Positions 17,570-26,325 of a stretch of 64,000 bases of DNA are shown piece by piece. The notes beneath the pieces were generated by a model. That model was not told the DNA's origin. It ran no database searches and saw only the letters and a program-made list of their open reading frames with translations. Each line of letters begins with the position of its first letter. Positions within the stretch are counted from its first letter, which is position 1. The position numbers and the translations under genes were made by a program. The stretch covers positions 248,001-312,000 of the forward strand of contig NZ_QNUJ01000002.1 in assembly GCF_003574625.1 (NCBI RefSeq). Reading direction: 5' to 3'. Origin of the DNA: Shinella zoogloeoides. GTDB lineage: Bacteria; Pseudomonadota; Alphaproteobacteria; Rhizobiales; Rhizobiaceae.

Positions 17570-18509
17570 TGTCCGCGACCTTTCCGTCAGCATCCCGATG
17601 CCGGACGGCGACGTCCATGCCGTGCGCTCCGTCAGCCTTGAGATCGAGCGCGGCGAAATCCATGGCGTGATCGGCGAATCCGGCTGCGGCAAGACCATGA
17701 CCGGCATGGCGGCGCTCGGCCTCGTGCCGAAGGGCGCGCGCATTACCGCCGAGCGCTTCCATTTCGACGGCGAGGACCTTCGTGAAAATGCGGCGCGCCT
17801 GCGCGGTCGGCGCATCGGCCTCATCTCGCAGGACCCCGCCGCCGCGCTCAACCCCGTGCTCTCCATCGCCCGCCAGCTCGACGACGTGATCCGCGCCCAT
17901 CGCGGCATGTCCCGGCAGGCCCGCCGCGCGGAAGCCCTATCGCTTCTCGCCGCAACCGGCCTTCCCGACCCGGAAAGGGTATTGAAGAGCTATCCGCACC
18001 AGCTCTCGGGCGGCATGCAGCAGCGCGTCGTCATCGCACAGGCGCTCGCCACCGGCGCGGACTTCCTGATCGCCGACGAGCCGACGACGGCGCTCGACGT
18101 CTCGGTCGGCGCGCAGGTGCTGGCGCTCCTGCGCAAGCTCGTCGCCGAGCGGGGCTTGACCGTATTGATGATCACCCACGACATGGACGTGATCGCAGAG
18201 GCCTGCGACCGGGCGACCGTGCTCTATGCCGGCCGCTCCGTCGAGATCGGGCCGGTCGCCGCCGTGCTGCAAAGCCCCGGCCATCCCTATACCCGCGCGC
18301 TCCTCGCCGCCCTTCCCGACGCGGGACCGCACGGCGCGCGCCTTGCCGCCATCGAGGGTTCCATCCCGCCGCCGCGCTCGGCCATCACCGGCTGCGCCTT
18401 CGCGCCGCGCTGTCCGCAGGCCATGCCCGTCTGCAGCGCCGAGCCGCCGCCCGAGCGCCGCCGCGACGCCCATCGCTGGCTGTGCCACCTGCCGGAGGAC
18501 GCAGCATGA
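17556..18509 (+). CDS. Peptide ABC transporter ATPase, DppD-like
   Basis: A 317-residue nucleotide-binding protein. Walker A is GESGCGKT, the signature motif LSGGMQQRV and Walker B FLIADEPTTALD, and the C-terminal oligopeptide-transporter extension carries the Cys-rich CAFAPRCPQAMPVC segment that binds iron-sulfur or metal in some relatives. The start is a GTG at 17556: AGGGAGGT lies 8 bp before it and the product then begins PLLDVRDLSVSI, the family N terminus. The ATG at 17523 has no ribosome site and would add 11 unusual residues. It overlaps the DppF-like gene by ATGA. Confidence 0.93.
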   Translation: MPLLDVRDLSVSIPMPDGDVHAVRSVSLEIERGEIHGVIGESGCGKTMTGMAALGLVPKGARITAERFHFDGEDLRENAARLRGRRIGLISQDPAAALNPVLSIARQLDDVIRAHRGMSRQARRAEALSLLAATGLPDPERVLKSYPHQLSGGMQQRVVIAQALATGADFLIADEPTTALDVSVGAQVLALLRKLVAERGLTVLMITHDMDVIAEACDRATVLYAGRSVEIGPVAAVLQSPGHPYTRALLAALPDAGPHGARLAAIEGSIPPPRSAITGCAFAPRCPQAMPVCSAEPPPERRRDAHRWLCHLPEDAA

Positions 18510-19294
18510 CCCCGGCCCCGATGCTCGACGTCGACACGCTCGTCATCCGCTACCGCGCCGGCCTCTTCGCCGCGCGGCCGAAGCCCGCCGTCAACGGCGC
18601 GAGCTTTCGCCTCGAAAGGGGCGAGACGCTCGGTATCGTCGGGGAAAGTGGCTCCGGCAAGACGAGCCTGCTGCGCGCCATCCTCCGGCTGCTGCCGGTC
18701 GAAAGCGGCACGATCCGCCTCGACGGGCAGGACTGGCTGGCGCTGAAGGGCGATGCCCTTCGAAAGGCGCGCCAGAAGATCGGCGTCGTCTCGCAGAACC
18801 CCTTCCTGTCGCTGAGCCCGCGGCTCACCATCGAGGAAATCCTCGCCGAACCCATGCTGGCGGCCGGCCGGCGGCAGGGCGCGGCCATGCGCGAGAAGAT
18901 CGCAAGCCTCCTCTCCGACTGCGGCCTTCCGGCCGACTTCCTCGCAAGGCGTGCCCGCGAGCTTTCCGGCGGACAGGCGCAGCGCGTCGCCATCGCCCGC
19001 GCGCTGGCGCTGGAACCCGGCCTCCTCATCCTCGACGAGCCGACCTCGGCGCTCGACGTCTCCGTGCAGGCGCAGATCCTCAACCTGCTCTCGGACCTCA
19101 AGGAAAGCCGCGGCCTTTCCATGCTCTTCGTCACGCACAACCTGAAGGTTGTCGCGCATATCTCCGATACGCTCCTCGTCATGCGGCGCGGCGACATCGT
19201 CGAGTTCGGCCGGACCGAGGACGTGATCCGCGCGCCCGCCGAGGCCTATACGCACGAGCTGCTGTCCTTCGGCCGCAACCCGGCCATCGGCTGA
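18506..19294 (+). CDS. Peptide ABC transporter ATPase, DppF-like
   Basis: A 262-residue second ATPase of the importer. Walker A is GESGSGKT, the signature is LSGGQAQRV and Walker B is [12 protein letters not shown]. It is shorter than typical DppF (about 320) because it lacks the Cys-containing C-terminal extension that its partner keeps. GGAGGA before the ATG and the ATGA overlap at 18506-18509 set the start; an in-frame ATG at 18482 lies deep inside the partner gene and is not used. It ends the operon and is followed by a C-tract and a hairpin. Confidence 0.92.
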   Translation: MTPAPMLDVDTLVIRYRAGLFAARPKPAVNGASFRLERGETLGIVGESGSGKTSLLRAILRLLPVESGTIRLDGQDWLALKGDALRKARQKIGVVSQNPFLSLSPRLTIEEILAEPMLAAGRRQGAAMREKIASLLSDCGLPADFLARRARELSGGQAQRVAIARALALEPGLLILDEPTSALDVSVQAQILNLLSDLKESRGLSMLFVTHNLKVVAHISDTLLVMRRGDIVEFGRTEDVIRAPAEAYTHELLSFGRNPAIG

Positions 19295-19299
19295 TCATT

Positions 19300-19312
19300 C
19301 CCCCCCCCCCCC
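19300..19312 (+). repeat. Homopolymer of 13 C
   Basis: Thirteen consecutive C residues lie 5 bp after the DppF-like stop and just before a terminator-like hairpin. It is intergenic and does not alter any reading frame. Length may be uncertain, since such tracts slip both in cells and in sequencing. Confidence 0.95.
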
Positions 19313-19322
19313 AAACGACGAC

Positions 19323-19350
19323 GCCGACCCCGGGACTTCCCGGGATCGGC
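19323..19350. terminator. Bidirectional terminator between two convergent ABC operons
   Basis: GCCGACCCCGGG pairs with CCCGGGATCGGC (one C-A mismatch) around a 4-nt loop. It lies between the DppF-like stop (19294) and the stop of the convergent Aap-like ATPase (19377). No long T-run follows on either strand. Confidence 0.6.
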
Positions 19351-19376
19351 GCAACAGGTCGGGCTGAACGCCCCTT

Positions 19377-20168
19377 TTAGTGCTTGAGCACGCGGGCGAG
19401 GAAGGAGCGGGCGCGCTCGTTCTGCGGGTTGTCGAAGAACTCGTCCGGCTTGCCGATCTCCAGGATCGAACCCTGGTCGATATAGACGATGCGGTCGGCG
19501 ACTTCGCGGGCGAAGCCCATTTCGTGCGTCACGATCATCATCGTCATGCCGTCGGCGGCAAGCTCGCGCATGACGTCGAGCACTTCGCCGATCATTTCCG
19601 GGTCGAGCGCCGAGGTCGGCTCGTCGAACAGCATGAGATGCGGTTCCATCGCCAGCGAGCGGGCAATCGCCACGCGCTGCTGCTGGCCGCCGGAGAGCTG
19701 GCCGGGATATTTGTGCGCATGGGCCTTGAGGCCGACGCGGTCGAGCAGCTTGAGGGCGGTCGCCTCGGCCTCGGCCTTCGACTTCTTATGCACGCGCATC
19801 GGCGCGATGGTGATGTTCTCCACCACCGTCTTGTGCGGGAAGAGGTTGAACTGCTGGAACACCATGCCGACGCCCTTGCGGATGGCCGCAAGCTCGCGCT
19901 CGCCGCCGAGCAGGCGGTCTTCCTCGACCGGCACATGGTAGCCGTCGACGACGAGGCTGCCGTTCTGGTACATTTCGAGGCCGTTGACGCAGCGGATCAG
20001 CGTGGACTTGCCCGAGCCGCTGGCGCCGATCACCACCACCACCTCGCCGCGCGTGACGGCAAGGTCGATGCCCTTGAGAACGTGGTGGCTACCGTAGAAC
20101 TTGTTGAGGTTCTTCATTTCGACGATGGTGCTCATGGAGCGGCCTCCGGCATTGTTCGTTTCGCTCAT
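19377..20168 (-). CDS. Polar amino-acid ABC transporter ATPase (AapP/GlnQ-like)
   Basis: A 263-residue ATPase with Walker [10 protein letters not shown]-loop FQQFNLFPH, signature LSGGQQQRV, Walker [15 protein letters not shown] and the switch histidine in VTHEMGF, all typical of the GlnQ/AapP/HisP group. Two starts are possible: ATG 20168, which overlaps the permease stop by ATGA, and ATG 20135 (MSTIVEMKN), which has a stronger GGAGG site. It is the last gene of a binding protein-permease-permease-ATPase operon. Specificity is probably polar L-amino acids as for Aap/Bzt systems. It might also serve the ATPase-less paralogous transporter at 42818-46244. Confidence 0.93.
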   Translation of the reverse strand: MSETNNAGGRSMSTIVEMKNLNKFYGSHHVLKGIDLAVTRGEVVVVIGASGSGKSTLIRCVNGLEMYQNGSLVVDGYHVPVEEDRLLGGERELAAIRKGVGMVFQQFNLFPHKTVVENITIAPMRVHKKSKAEAEATALKLLDRVGLKAHAHKYPGQLSGGQQQRVAIARSLAMEPHLMLFDEPTSALDPEMIGEVLDVMRELAADGMTMMIVTHEMGFAREVADRIVYIDQGSILEIGKPDEFFDNPQNERARSFLARVLKH

Positions 20169-21295
20169 CGGGTGCCTCGCGCAAGATGCTTTTCGAGCTT
20201 CCGGGCGACGAAGGTGATCAGGGATCCGACGAGGAAATAGGTCAGGAACAGGAACGAATAGACTTCATAGGTGCGGTCGCCATATTGCGGATTGGCGAGG
20301 ATCATCTGGCCGGCGCGCAGGAAATCGGTAAGGCCGATGATGAAGACCAGCGGGGCGGTGTTGAAGATGTCGAGCACGTTGCCGACGAGCGGCGGCACCA
20401 CCACGCGAAGGGCCTGCGGCAGGACGATCGAGCGGTTGATGTCGAACTCGCTCATGCCGAGCGAACGAGCGGCTTCCGTCTGACCGCGCGGCACGGCCTG
20501 CAGGCCACTGCGCACATATTCGGCGACATAGGCGGAATAGAACAGCGTGAAGCCGATCATGCCGCGCACCACGTCGGCGAGGTTGAGCTGCGGCGTCAGC
20601 ACGGGCATCAGGATCCAGATCCAGTAGACGACCATGATGAGCGGCACGGAGCGCATGACCTCGATATAGGCGGTCGAGATCCAGCGGACGCTGGAAAAGC
20701 GGCTGCGGCGACCGAAGGCGAGCAGGATGCCGAGCGGCAGCGTGACGATCGAGGTGACGAGCGTCAGCAGGATGCTGAGCAGCAGGCCGCCCCAGAGGCC
20801 GGCGCCGGGCGGCGCCATGACGGCGAAGATCGCGATCAGGCCGACGAAGCTGGCCGGCACCAGGACCCTGCGGACGGCCGGAAGGCGAGAGCTCGCCGCC
20901 CAACCGAGGGCAAAGAGCGCGACGGTCGCGGCGACCAGCGCGACGTTGGCGGGGTTCTCCGTCCCGGTGAGAACGAGGGATGCCGCGACGACGGCGACGA
21001 GACCACCGGCATGGCGCATGCGGAAGGCGAAGACGCAGCCGAGCGCCGCGCCCAGAAGGACGGCGATGATCATCACCGCCACCCAGGTGCGCCAGATCTG
21101 ATCGGCCGGGAAGATGCCGATCATCAGGACGCGCAGGCTCTGCGGAATGATATCCCACCGCGCCACCGTCAGCGCCCAGCTGGCGATCTGCCAGAGGAGC
21201 CAGAGGACGCCGGGAATGACCGTCAGGGACAGGAGGGCGTCGAACGGCTTGCCGAACAGGTTGTGCCGCGACCATTTGAGGGATTTTGCGATCAT
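20165..21295 (-). CDS. Amino-acid ABC transporter permease, AapM/BztC-like
   Basis: A 376-residue permease, longer than HisM-type proteins because of an N-terminal region with extra membrane segments, as in AapM/BztC. The EAA loop [20 protein letters not shown] lies in the C-terminal third and the protein ends [15 protein letters not shown]. The start at 21295 overlaps the stop of the AapQ-like gene in ATGA (21292-21295). The reading frame is open further upstream antisense to nothing known; the coupled start is preferred. Confidence 0.93.
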   Translation of the reverse strand: MIAKSLKWSRHNLFGKPFDALLSLTVIPGVLWLLWQIASWALTVARWDIIPQSLRVLMIGIFPADQIWRTWVAVMIIAVLLGAALGCVFAFRMRHAGGLVAVVAASLVLTGTENPANVALVAATVALFALGWAASSRLPAVRRVLVPASFVGLIAIFAVMAPPGAGLWGGLLLSILLTLVTSIVTLPLGILLAFGRRSRFSSVRWISTAYIEVMRSVPLIMVVYWIWILMPVLTPQLNLADVVRGMIGFTLFYSAYVAEYVRSGLQAVPRGQTEAARSLGMSEFDINRSIVLPQALRVVVPPLVGNVLDIFNTAPLVFIIGLTDFLRAGQMILANPQYGDRTYEVYSFLFLTYFLVGSLITFVARKLEKHLARGTR

Positions 21296-22500
21296 CGCGA
21301 GGCTCCGCGTTTGCTCATGCGGCGGTCGGCAAAGTCGACGGCGGCGCTGATGGCCCAGCTCAGGATCAGGTAGGACACCATGACGATCACGATGCCTTCG
21401 AGGCTGTGGCCGGTCTGGTTGGCGATGGTGCCATAGATGTTGAAGAGTTCGGGATAGCCGATGGCGATACCGAGCGCCGTGTTCTTCGTCAGGCTGATAT
21501 ACTGGTTGCCGAAGGACGGCAGCACGACGCGGAAGACCTGCGGCAGGATGATATCGTTGACCGTATCGCGGCGGGTAAGGCTGAGCGAGGCGGCGGCCTC
21601 CCACTGGCCTTTCGGCAGAGCGTCGATGGCGCCGCGCACGATCTCCGCGATGTAGGAGGCGCTGTTGAAGACGATGGCGAGCAGCAGGGCGGCCATTTCC
21701 GGGCTCATGCTGGTGCCGCCGCGTGCCTGGAACTTCGAGGTGACCGGGACGTCGAGGCCCAGAACGCCTGTTGCGAACATGACGCCGGCAAGAACGACGG
21801 CCGCGCCGGCGCACATCCAGCGCGCCTTCTTCTGCCGGATGAAGATCAGGCCGAGCACGGCCGCCCAGAAGAGGACGGCGATGCCGAGGGCGAGCGGCGA
21901 CGAGCCGCCCTGCCACGCGGGCGCGGGAAAATAGAGGCCCTGCTGGCTGATGACGACGCCGTAGAACTTGGCGGCCGCGGCAATCGGCGGGAAATGCAGG
22001 ACGACGGCGAAATACCAGAAGACGAGCTGGATCAGCAGCGGCGTGTTGCGCACGAACTCCACGCACCAGAAGGAAAGGTTGCGCACCACCCAGTTGGTCG
22101 AGAGCCGGCCGACGCCGAGCAGCGTGCCGAGCACGGTGCTGAGGATGATGGCGAGGATCCCCACCTTGATCGTATTGAAGATGCCCGTGATGAAGGCCTG
22201 CGCGATCAGGCGATCCGAGGTGAAGTCCGTCAGGCCCGGCCAGAAGCTGCCGTCGAAGACGAAGGTCTTGCCTTCGCTGATGTCGAAGCCGGCGGCGTCC
22301 CACAGGAACGAGAAGCTGAACTTGATGCCGTGGCGGGCAAGCCCTTCCTTCACGGCATAGCCGAAGAGAACCACCAGGACGACAGCAGCCGCGATGACGG
22401 CGAACTGGATGGCGTCATACCGGATCCGGTTGCGCCGGCGGCGGGCCAGAAGATCGTCGTCGGCCGGAGCTCCGGCCGCGTTCGCTTGGTGCACAGTCAT
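21292..22500 (-). CDS. Amino-acid ABC transporter permease, AapQ/BztB-like
   Basis: A 402-residue permease with an extended N-terminal half and a large extracytoplasmic region, the AapQ/BztB architecture. Recognisable elements are FVRNTPLLIQLVFWYF near residue 125 and the EAA loop AASLSLTRRDTVNDIILPQ, then LTKNTALGIAIGYPELF. It pairs with the AapM-like protein. It is separated from the binding-protein gene by a 65-bp gap holding a 12-bp-stem hairpin. Confidence 0.93.
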   Translation of the reverse strand: MTVHQANAAGAPADDDLLARRRRNRIRYDAIQFAVIAAAVVLVVLFGYAVKEGLARHGIKFSFSFLWDAAGFDISEGKTFVFDGSFWPGLTDFTSDRLIAQAFITGIFNTIKVGILAIILSTVLGTLLGVGRLSTNWVVRNLSFWCVEFVRNTPLLIQLVFWYFAVVLHFPPIAAAAKFYGVVISQQGLYFPAPAWQGGSSPLALGIAVLFWAAVLGLIFIRQKKARWMCAGAAVVLAGVMFATGVLGLDVPVTSKFQARGGTSMSPEMAALLLAIVFNSASYIAEIVRGAIDALPKGQWEAAASLSLTRRDTVNDIILPQVFRVVLPSFGNQYISLTKNTALGIAIGYPELFNIYGTIANQTGHSLEGIVIVMVSYLILSWAISAAVDFADRRMSKRGASR

Positions 22501-22524
22501 ATCGAGATACCAGAGCCGAAGGAG

Positions 22525-22552
22525 GGACCGGGGCGGAATGCCGCCCCGGTCC
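22525..22552. terminator. Strong hairpin between the Aap-like binding-protein and permease genes
   Basis: GGACCGGGGCGG pairs perfectly with CCGCCCCGGTCC around an AATG loop, 14 bp after the binding-protein stop and 25 bp before the permease start. No T-run follows, so partial termination or 3'-end protection is likelier than complete stop. Confidence 0.7.
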
Positions 22553-22565
22553 GGTCATGAAAGGA

Positions 22566-23597
22566 TCAGTTCCAGAGGGGCGAGTAGATCGAGCCGCCCT
22601 GCGACCACTGGGCGTTCGGCGTGCCCTTGCGGTCGAGGAACATCTTGGTGTTCGGGCCGAGGTTGCGGTCGTAGATCTCGCCGTAATTGCCGACGGCCTT
22701 GATCGCCTGCATGACGAAGTCGTCGGACAGGCCGAAGTCCTTGCCGTAACCGCCGCCGACGCCGAGGAACTTCTGGACGAAGGGATCTTCGCTCTTCAGC
22801 TTCTCTTCGAGATTGGCCTGGGTGATCTCGGACTCCTCAGCCTGGAACAGGCCGTAGGTGACCCAGCGCAGCGCGTTGCGCCACTTGGAATCGTTCGCCG
22901 CAACGAAACCGCCGAAGGGCGACTTGTCGAGCGTGTCGGGCAGGATCAGGTAATCGGCCGGCTTCGGCGAGTTGCCGGCCCAGGCGGCGAGTGCGGACTT
23001 GTCCGTGCTCATCGCGTTGCAGCGGCCGGAATTGAGGGCGGCGAACAGCTTTTCGAGGTTTTCGTAGGTGAGAACCTTGGAGCCTTCCCAGCCGCGCGCC
23101 TTGAAGGCGCTGGTGAGGACCGTCTCGGTCACGGAGCCCTGCGTCGTGCAGAAGGTGGCACCGTCGAGATCGGCGAATTCCTTAACGCCGGAATCCGTCT
23201 TCACCATGATGCCGGTGCCGTCGTAGAAGTTGATCGGCAGGAAGTCGATGGCGATCGAGGATTCGCGCGCCGGCTTGATGGTGGTGTGGGCGAAGACGAC
23301 GTCGACCTGGTTGGTCAGCACCGCGTCGAAGCGGCTCTTGTCCGTGACGGTGACGAACTTGACCTTCGAGGCGTCGCCGAGAACGGCGGCCGCGACGGCG
23401 CGGCAGAAGTCCACGTCGAGGCCTTCCAGCTGGCCGGTCGTGGTGTTCAGGTAGCCGAAACCGGGAGCCGTGTTGTCGGTGCCGCAGTTCAGCGTGCCGC
23501 GCTGCTTGACGGTATCGAGGACGGAGGCCGACGCCTGACCTGCGGTAAAGGCAAGACCGGCAAACACGCCGGCCGTGAGGAGCTTCATCAGTTTCAT
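22566..23597 (-). CDS. Amino-acid ABC transporter substrate-binding protein, AapJ/BztA-like
   Basis: A 343-residue periplasmic protein with a Sec signal peptide (about residues 1-24, ending GQASA). It starts the mature chain with VLDTVKQRGTLNCGT, and GFGYLNTTTGQLEGLDVDFCRAVAAAVLGD is the typical SBP_bac_3 opening. The length and the C-terminal NLGPNTKMFLDRKGTPNAQW region match AapJ/BztA rather than the shorter HisJ group. ATG 23597 follows AGGGGAATGCA. First gene of the transporter operon. Confidence 0.94.
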   Translation of the reverse strand: MKLMKLLTAGVFAGLAFTAGQASASVLDTVKQRGTLNCGTDNTAPGFGYLNTTTGQLEGLDVDFCRAVAAAVLGDASKVKFVTVTDKSRFDAVLTNQVDVVFAHTTIKPARESSIAIDFLPINFYDGTGIMVKTDSGVKEFADLDGATFCTTQGSVTETVLTSAFKARGWEGSKVLTYENLEKLFAALNSGRCNAMSTDKSALAAWAGNSPKPADYLILPDTLDKSPFGGFVAANDSKWRNALRWVTYGLFQAEESEITQANLEEKLKSEDPFVQKFLGVGGGYGKDFGLSDDFVMQAIKAVGNYGEIYDRNLGPNTKMFLDRKGTPNAQWSQGGSIYSPLWN

Positions 23598-23850
23598 TGC
23601 ATTCCCCTGTGAATATCGCGACGGCTCGCACCCCGGTGCGCAGCCCTGTTCTCTTGCCGAGATCTGATTTGGGCGATAGGCAACAGCGGCTCTTGCCGTT
23701 CTGCAGCGATTGTTCCCGCCATTGGCCTAAGTCCGCCGTCTGGTATCCAGATTACGAACCCATATCAATCGACAAATGAACGATATGAACAGGGTTTATT
23801 CAGGTCTACTTAATTCTGCTTTACGTACTCTTTAGCAAAATTGATCGAAC
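23598..23850. promoter_or_regulatory. Promoter region of the Aap-like operon (253 bp, no gene seen)
   Basis: AT-rich stretch around 23740-23845 between the AapJ-like start and the stop of the LysR gene. No open frame with coding character and no convincing terminator were recognised. It must hold the promoter for the minus-strand transporter operon; specific boxes are not clear. Confidence 0.4.
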
Positions 23851-24819
23851 TCAGCCGCCGGCGGCCTCCACGGGCGTTGCGCCAAGGCCGATCTTCGGCT
23901 CGCCCTTGCCGGTCGGAAGGCGGCGACGGGAATCGATCCGGGCATTCACCTCGGCGATGAAGGCCTGCACGGCGGGGCTGCGCTTTTCCCCCTTGCGGAA
24001 GGCGAGCGAGATCTTGCGGCGGATCTCCGGCTCCACCTTGCACACCCAGACGTCCTCGAGATCGTAGCTCGCGCGAAGGCCCGGCAGGATCGAGATGCCG
24101 TAGCCCTCCCGGATCAGCGCGATCGTTACCTCGAAGCCCTTGCAGCGGGCGATGATGTTGGGCGTGAAGCCGGCATCCTGGCAGGCGTCGGTGATCATGC
24201 GATTATAGGCGGAGGAGGCCGTATCGAGCGCCCAACGCTCGTCGCGGAGCTGGTGCAGCATCACAGTCGGCTGCTCGGCGAGCGGATGGGTCTGGGAGAC
24301 CATGACGTTGAAGACGTCCTCCATCAGCGGGATCGTCTCGATATTGGGATCGAGCGCGCCGGCGGGGACATTGAGGTCGTCGATGATGGCGATATCCGTC
24401 TGCCAGCTTCGAAGCGCCGCGAGGCTTTCGGCCGGCTCCATCTCGTCGAACTGCACCGTCAGATGCGGATGGAGGCGGTGCAGCTCATGGATGGCGCCCG
24501 CCACCACCGCCGCGGCGACGGAGGGAAAGGCGGCCACCCGCAGCTCGCCGGCAATCACCTTCTTCAGTTCGGCGATGTCGGCGCGGGCCGATTCGAGCTC
24601 GATGAGGATGCGCTCCGCCCGCTCGACGAGCTGCTTGCCGGCCGGCGTCAGCTCGACGCCGCGGCCGCGCCGCTCGATGAGGTCGATCCCCACCTCCTGT
24701 TCCAGAAGCGCGATCTGCTGCGAGACGGCGGATGGCGAGACGTAGAGCGCCTCGGCCACGGCCGCCATGGTCTTGCGGATCGACAGTTCGCGCAACGCGC
24801 GCAGGCGGGCAAGGTCCAT
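23851..24819 (-). CDS. LysR-family regulator, divergent from the glyA-dsdA operon
   Basis: A 322-residue LysR-type protein of the ArgP/CysB-like size class. The N-terminal HTH is ARLRALRELSIRKTMAAVAEAL then VSPSAVSQQIALLEQEVG, followed by the effector-binding domain. ATG 24819 (MDLARLRAL) has GGAGGAGAGA directly upstream; the ATG at 24834 lies inside that ribosome site and is unlikely. It is divergent, over about 130 bp, from the glyA-folD-purU-ridA-dsdA operon and probably activates it, with a serine- or glycine-related inducer as a guess. Confidence 0.92.
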   Translation of the reverse strand: MDLARLRALRELSIRKTMAAVAEALYVSPSAVSQQIALLEQEVGIDLIERRGRGVELTPAGKQLVERAERILIELESARADIAELKKVIAGELRVAAFPSVAAAVVAGAIHELHRLHPHLTVQFDEMEPAESLAALRSWQTDIAIIDDLNVPAGALDPNIETIPLMEDVFNVMVSQTHPLAEQPTVMLHQLRDERWALDTASSAYNRMITDACQDAGFTPNIIARCKGFEVTIALIREGYGISILPGLRASYDLEDVWVCKVEPEIRRKISLAFRKGEKRSPAVQAFIAEVNARIDSRRRLPTGKGEPKIGLGATPVEAAGG

Positions 24820-24951
24820 TCTCTCCTCCTCCAATCGTTACGGGAATGATTAGCAGATCAGAACGCATGTGCAAATATTATTAACTTTTTCTGGATCGAA
24901 GCCATCGCTAGCCTTTCTCCAAGCCCTCATACCCTTCCGCGGAGACAGGTC
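24820..24951. promoter_or_regulatory. Divergent LysR/glyA promoter region
   Basis: 132 bp, locally AT-rich (ATTATTAACTTTTTC near 24876-24891) in otherwise GC-rich DNA, between the divergent LysR and glyA starts. This is too short for a glycine riboswitch and I see no such structure. Confidence 0.5.
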
Positions 24952-26229
24952 ATGACCGAACAGACGAAAGCCTATTTCAACACACCCGTCCACGAGCGCG
25001 ACCCGCTCGTCGCCCAGGCGCTCGACAACGAACGCAAGCGCCAGCAGGACCAGATCGAGCTCATCGCGTCCGAGAACATCGTCAGCCGCGCCGTGCTCGA
25101 CGCCCTCGGCCACGAGATGACCAACAAGACGCTGGAAGGCTATCCGGGCAACCGCTTCCACGGCGGCGGTCAGTTCGTCGACGTCGTCGAGCAGGCGGCC
25201 ATCGACCGCGCCAAGGAACTCTTCGGCTGCGCCTATGCCAACGTGCAGCCCCATTCGGGCACGCAGGCGAACCTCGCCGTCTTCTTCCTGCTGCTGAAGC
25301 CGGGCGACAAGGTTCTCTCGCTCGACCTTGCCGCCGGCGGCCACCTTTCGCACGGCATGAAGGGCAACCTTTCGGGCCGCTGGTTCGAATCGCACAATTA
25401 CAATGTGAACCCGGAAACCGAAGTCATCGACTATGACGAGCTGGAGCGCATCGCCGAGGAGGTCCGCCCGACGCTGCTCATCACCGGCGGCTCGGCCTAT
25501 CCGCGCGAGCTCGATTTCGAGCGCATGGGCAAGATCGCCAAGAAGGTCGGCGCCTGGTTCCTCGTCGACATGGCGCATATCGCCGGCCTCGTGGCGGGCG
25601 GCCAGCATCCCTCGCCCTTCCCGCATGCCGACATCGTCACCTGCACGACCACCAAGACGCTGCGCGGCCCGCGCGGCGGCCTGATCCTCACCAACAACGA
25701 AGCCTGGTTCAAGAAGCTGCAGGCCGCCGTCTTCCCGGGCGTCCAGGGTTCGCTGCACAGCAACGTGCTCGCCGCCAAGGCCGTCTGCCTCGGCGAAGCG
25801 CTGCGCGACGACTTCAAGGTCTACGCCGCACAGGTCAAGGCAAATGCCCGCGCGCTCGCCGAAACCCTGATCGCCCGCGGCGTGCGCATCGTCTCCGGCG
25901 GCACGGATACCCACATCGTGCTGGTCGACCTGTCGAGCAAGGGCCTGATCGGCAAGCAGGCGGAAGACCTTCTCGCCCGCGCCAACATCACCGCCAACAA
26001 GAACCCGATCCCGAACGACAGCCCGCGTCCGCCGGAATGGGTCGGCATGCGCCTTGGCGTTTCGGCGGCCACCACCCGCGGCATGAAGGAAGACGAGTTC
26101 CGCACGCTCGGCAACATCATCGCCGACCTCATCGAGGCGGAAGCCGCCGGCAAGGCCGACGACGTCGTTCCGGGTGCCAAGGCCAAGGTCGCGGAACTTA
26201 CCGCCGCCTTCCCGGTCTACGCTCACTAA
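24952..26229 (+). CDS. glyA: Serine hydroxymethyltransferase
   Basis: A 425-residue PLP enzyme interconverting serine plus tetrahydrofolate with glycine plus 5,10-methylene-THF. K235 in VTCTTTKTLRGPRGG is the cofactor lysine. QIELIASENIVSRAVL, LEGYPGNRFHGG and NVQPHSGTQANLAV are diagnostic. GGAGACAGGTC precedes ATG 24952. Being first in an operon with folD, purU and a D-serine dehydratase gene suggests a dedicated catabolic copy in addition to a housekeeping glyA elsewhere (inference). Confidence 0.97.
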   Translation: MTEQTKAYFNTPVHERDPLVAQALDNERKRQQDQIELIASENIVSRAVLDALGHEMTNKTLEGYPGNRFHGGGQFVDVVEQAAIDRAKELFGCAYANVQPHSGTQANLAVFFLLLKPGDKVLSLDLAAGGHLSHGMKGNLSGRWFESHNYNVNPETEVIDYDELERIAEEVRPTLLITGGSAYPRELDFERMGKIAKKVGAWFLVDMAHIAGLVAGGQHPSPFPHADIVTCTTTKTLRGPRGGLILTNNEAWFKKLQAAVFPGVQGSLHSNVLAAKAVCLGEALRDDFKVYAAQVKANARALAETLIARGVRIVSGGTDTHIVLVDLSSKGLIGKQAEDLLARANITANKNPIPNDSPRPPEWVGMRLGVSAATTRGMKEDEFRTLGNIIADLIEAEAAGKADDVVPGAKAKVAELTAAFPVYAH

Positions 26230-26325
26230 GCGCGGCTTCTCACAACCGCAATGGAGTGCCGCGCCGCAAGCGCGGCGCTCTTGCCGGCCCATGACCGGGC
26301 CTTGGAAGATGCGAAAGGGAACGTC

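Noticed and set aside
19300-19312. Phase-variation switch at the 13-C tract
   Set aside because: The tract is after the stop codon and before a terminator, so length changes would not switch a frame or move a promoter.
24820-24951. Glycine riboswitch before glyA
   Set aside because: Only 132 bp shared with a divergent regulator and no tandem aptamer-like structure visible.
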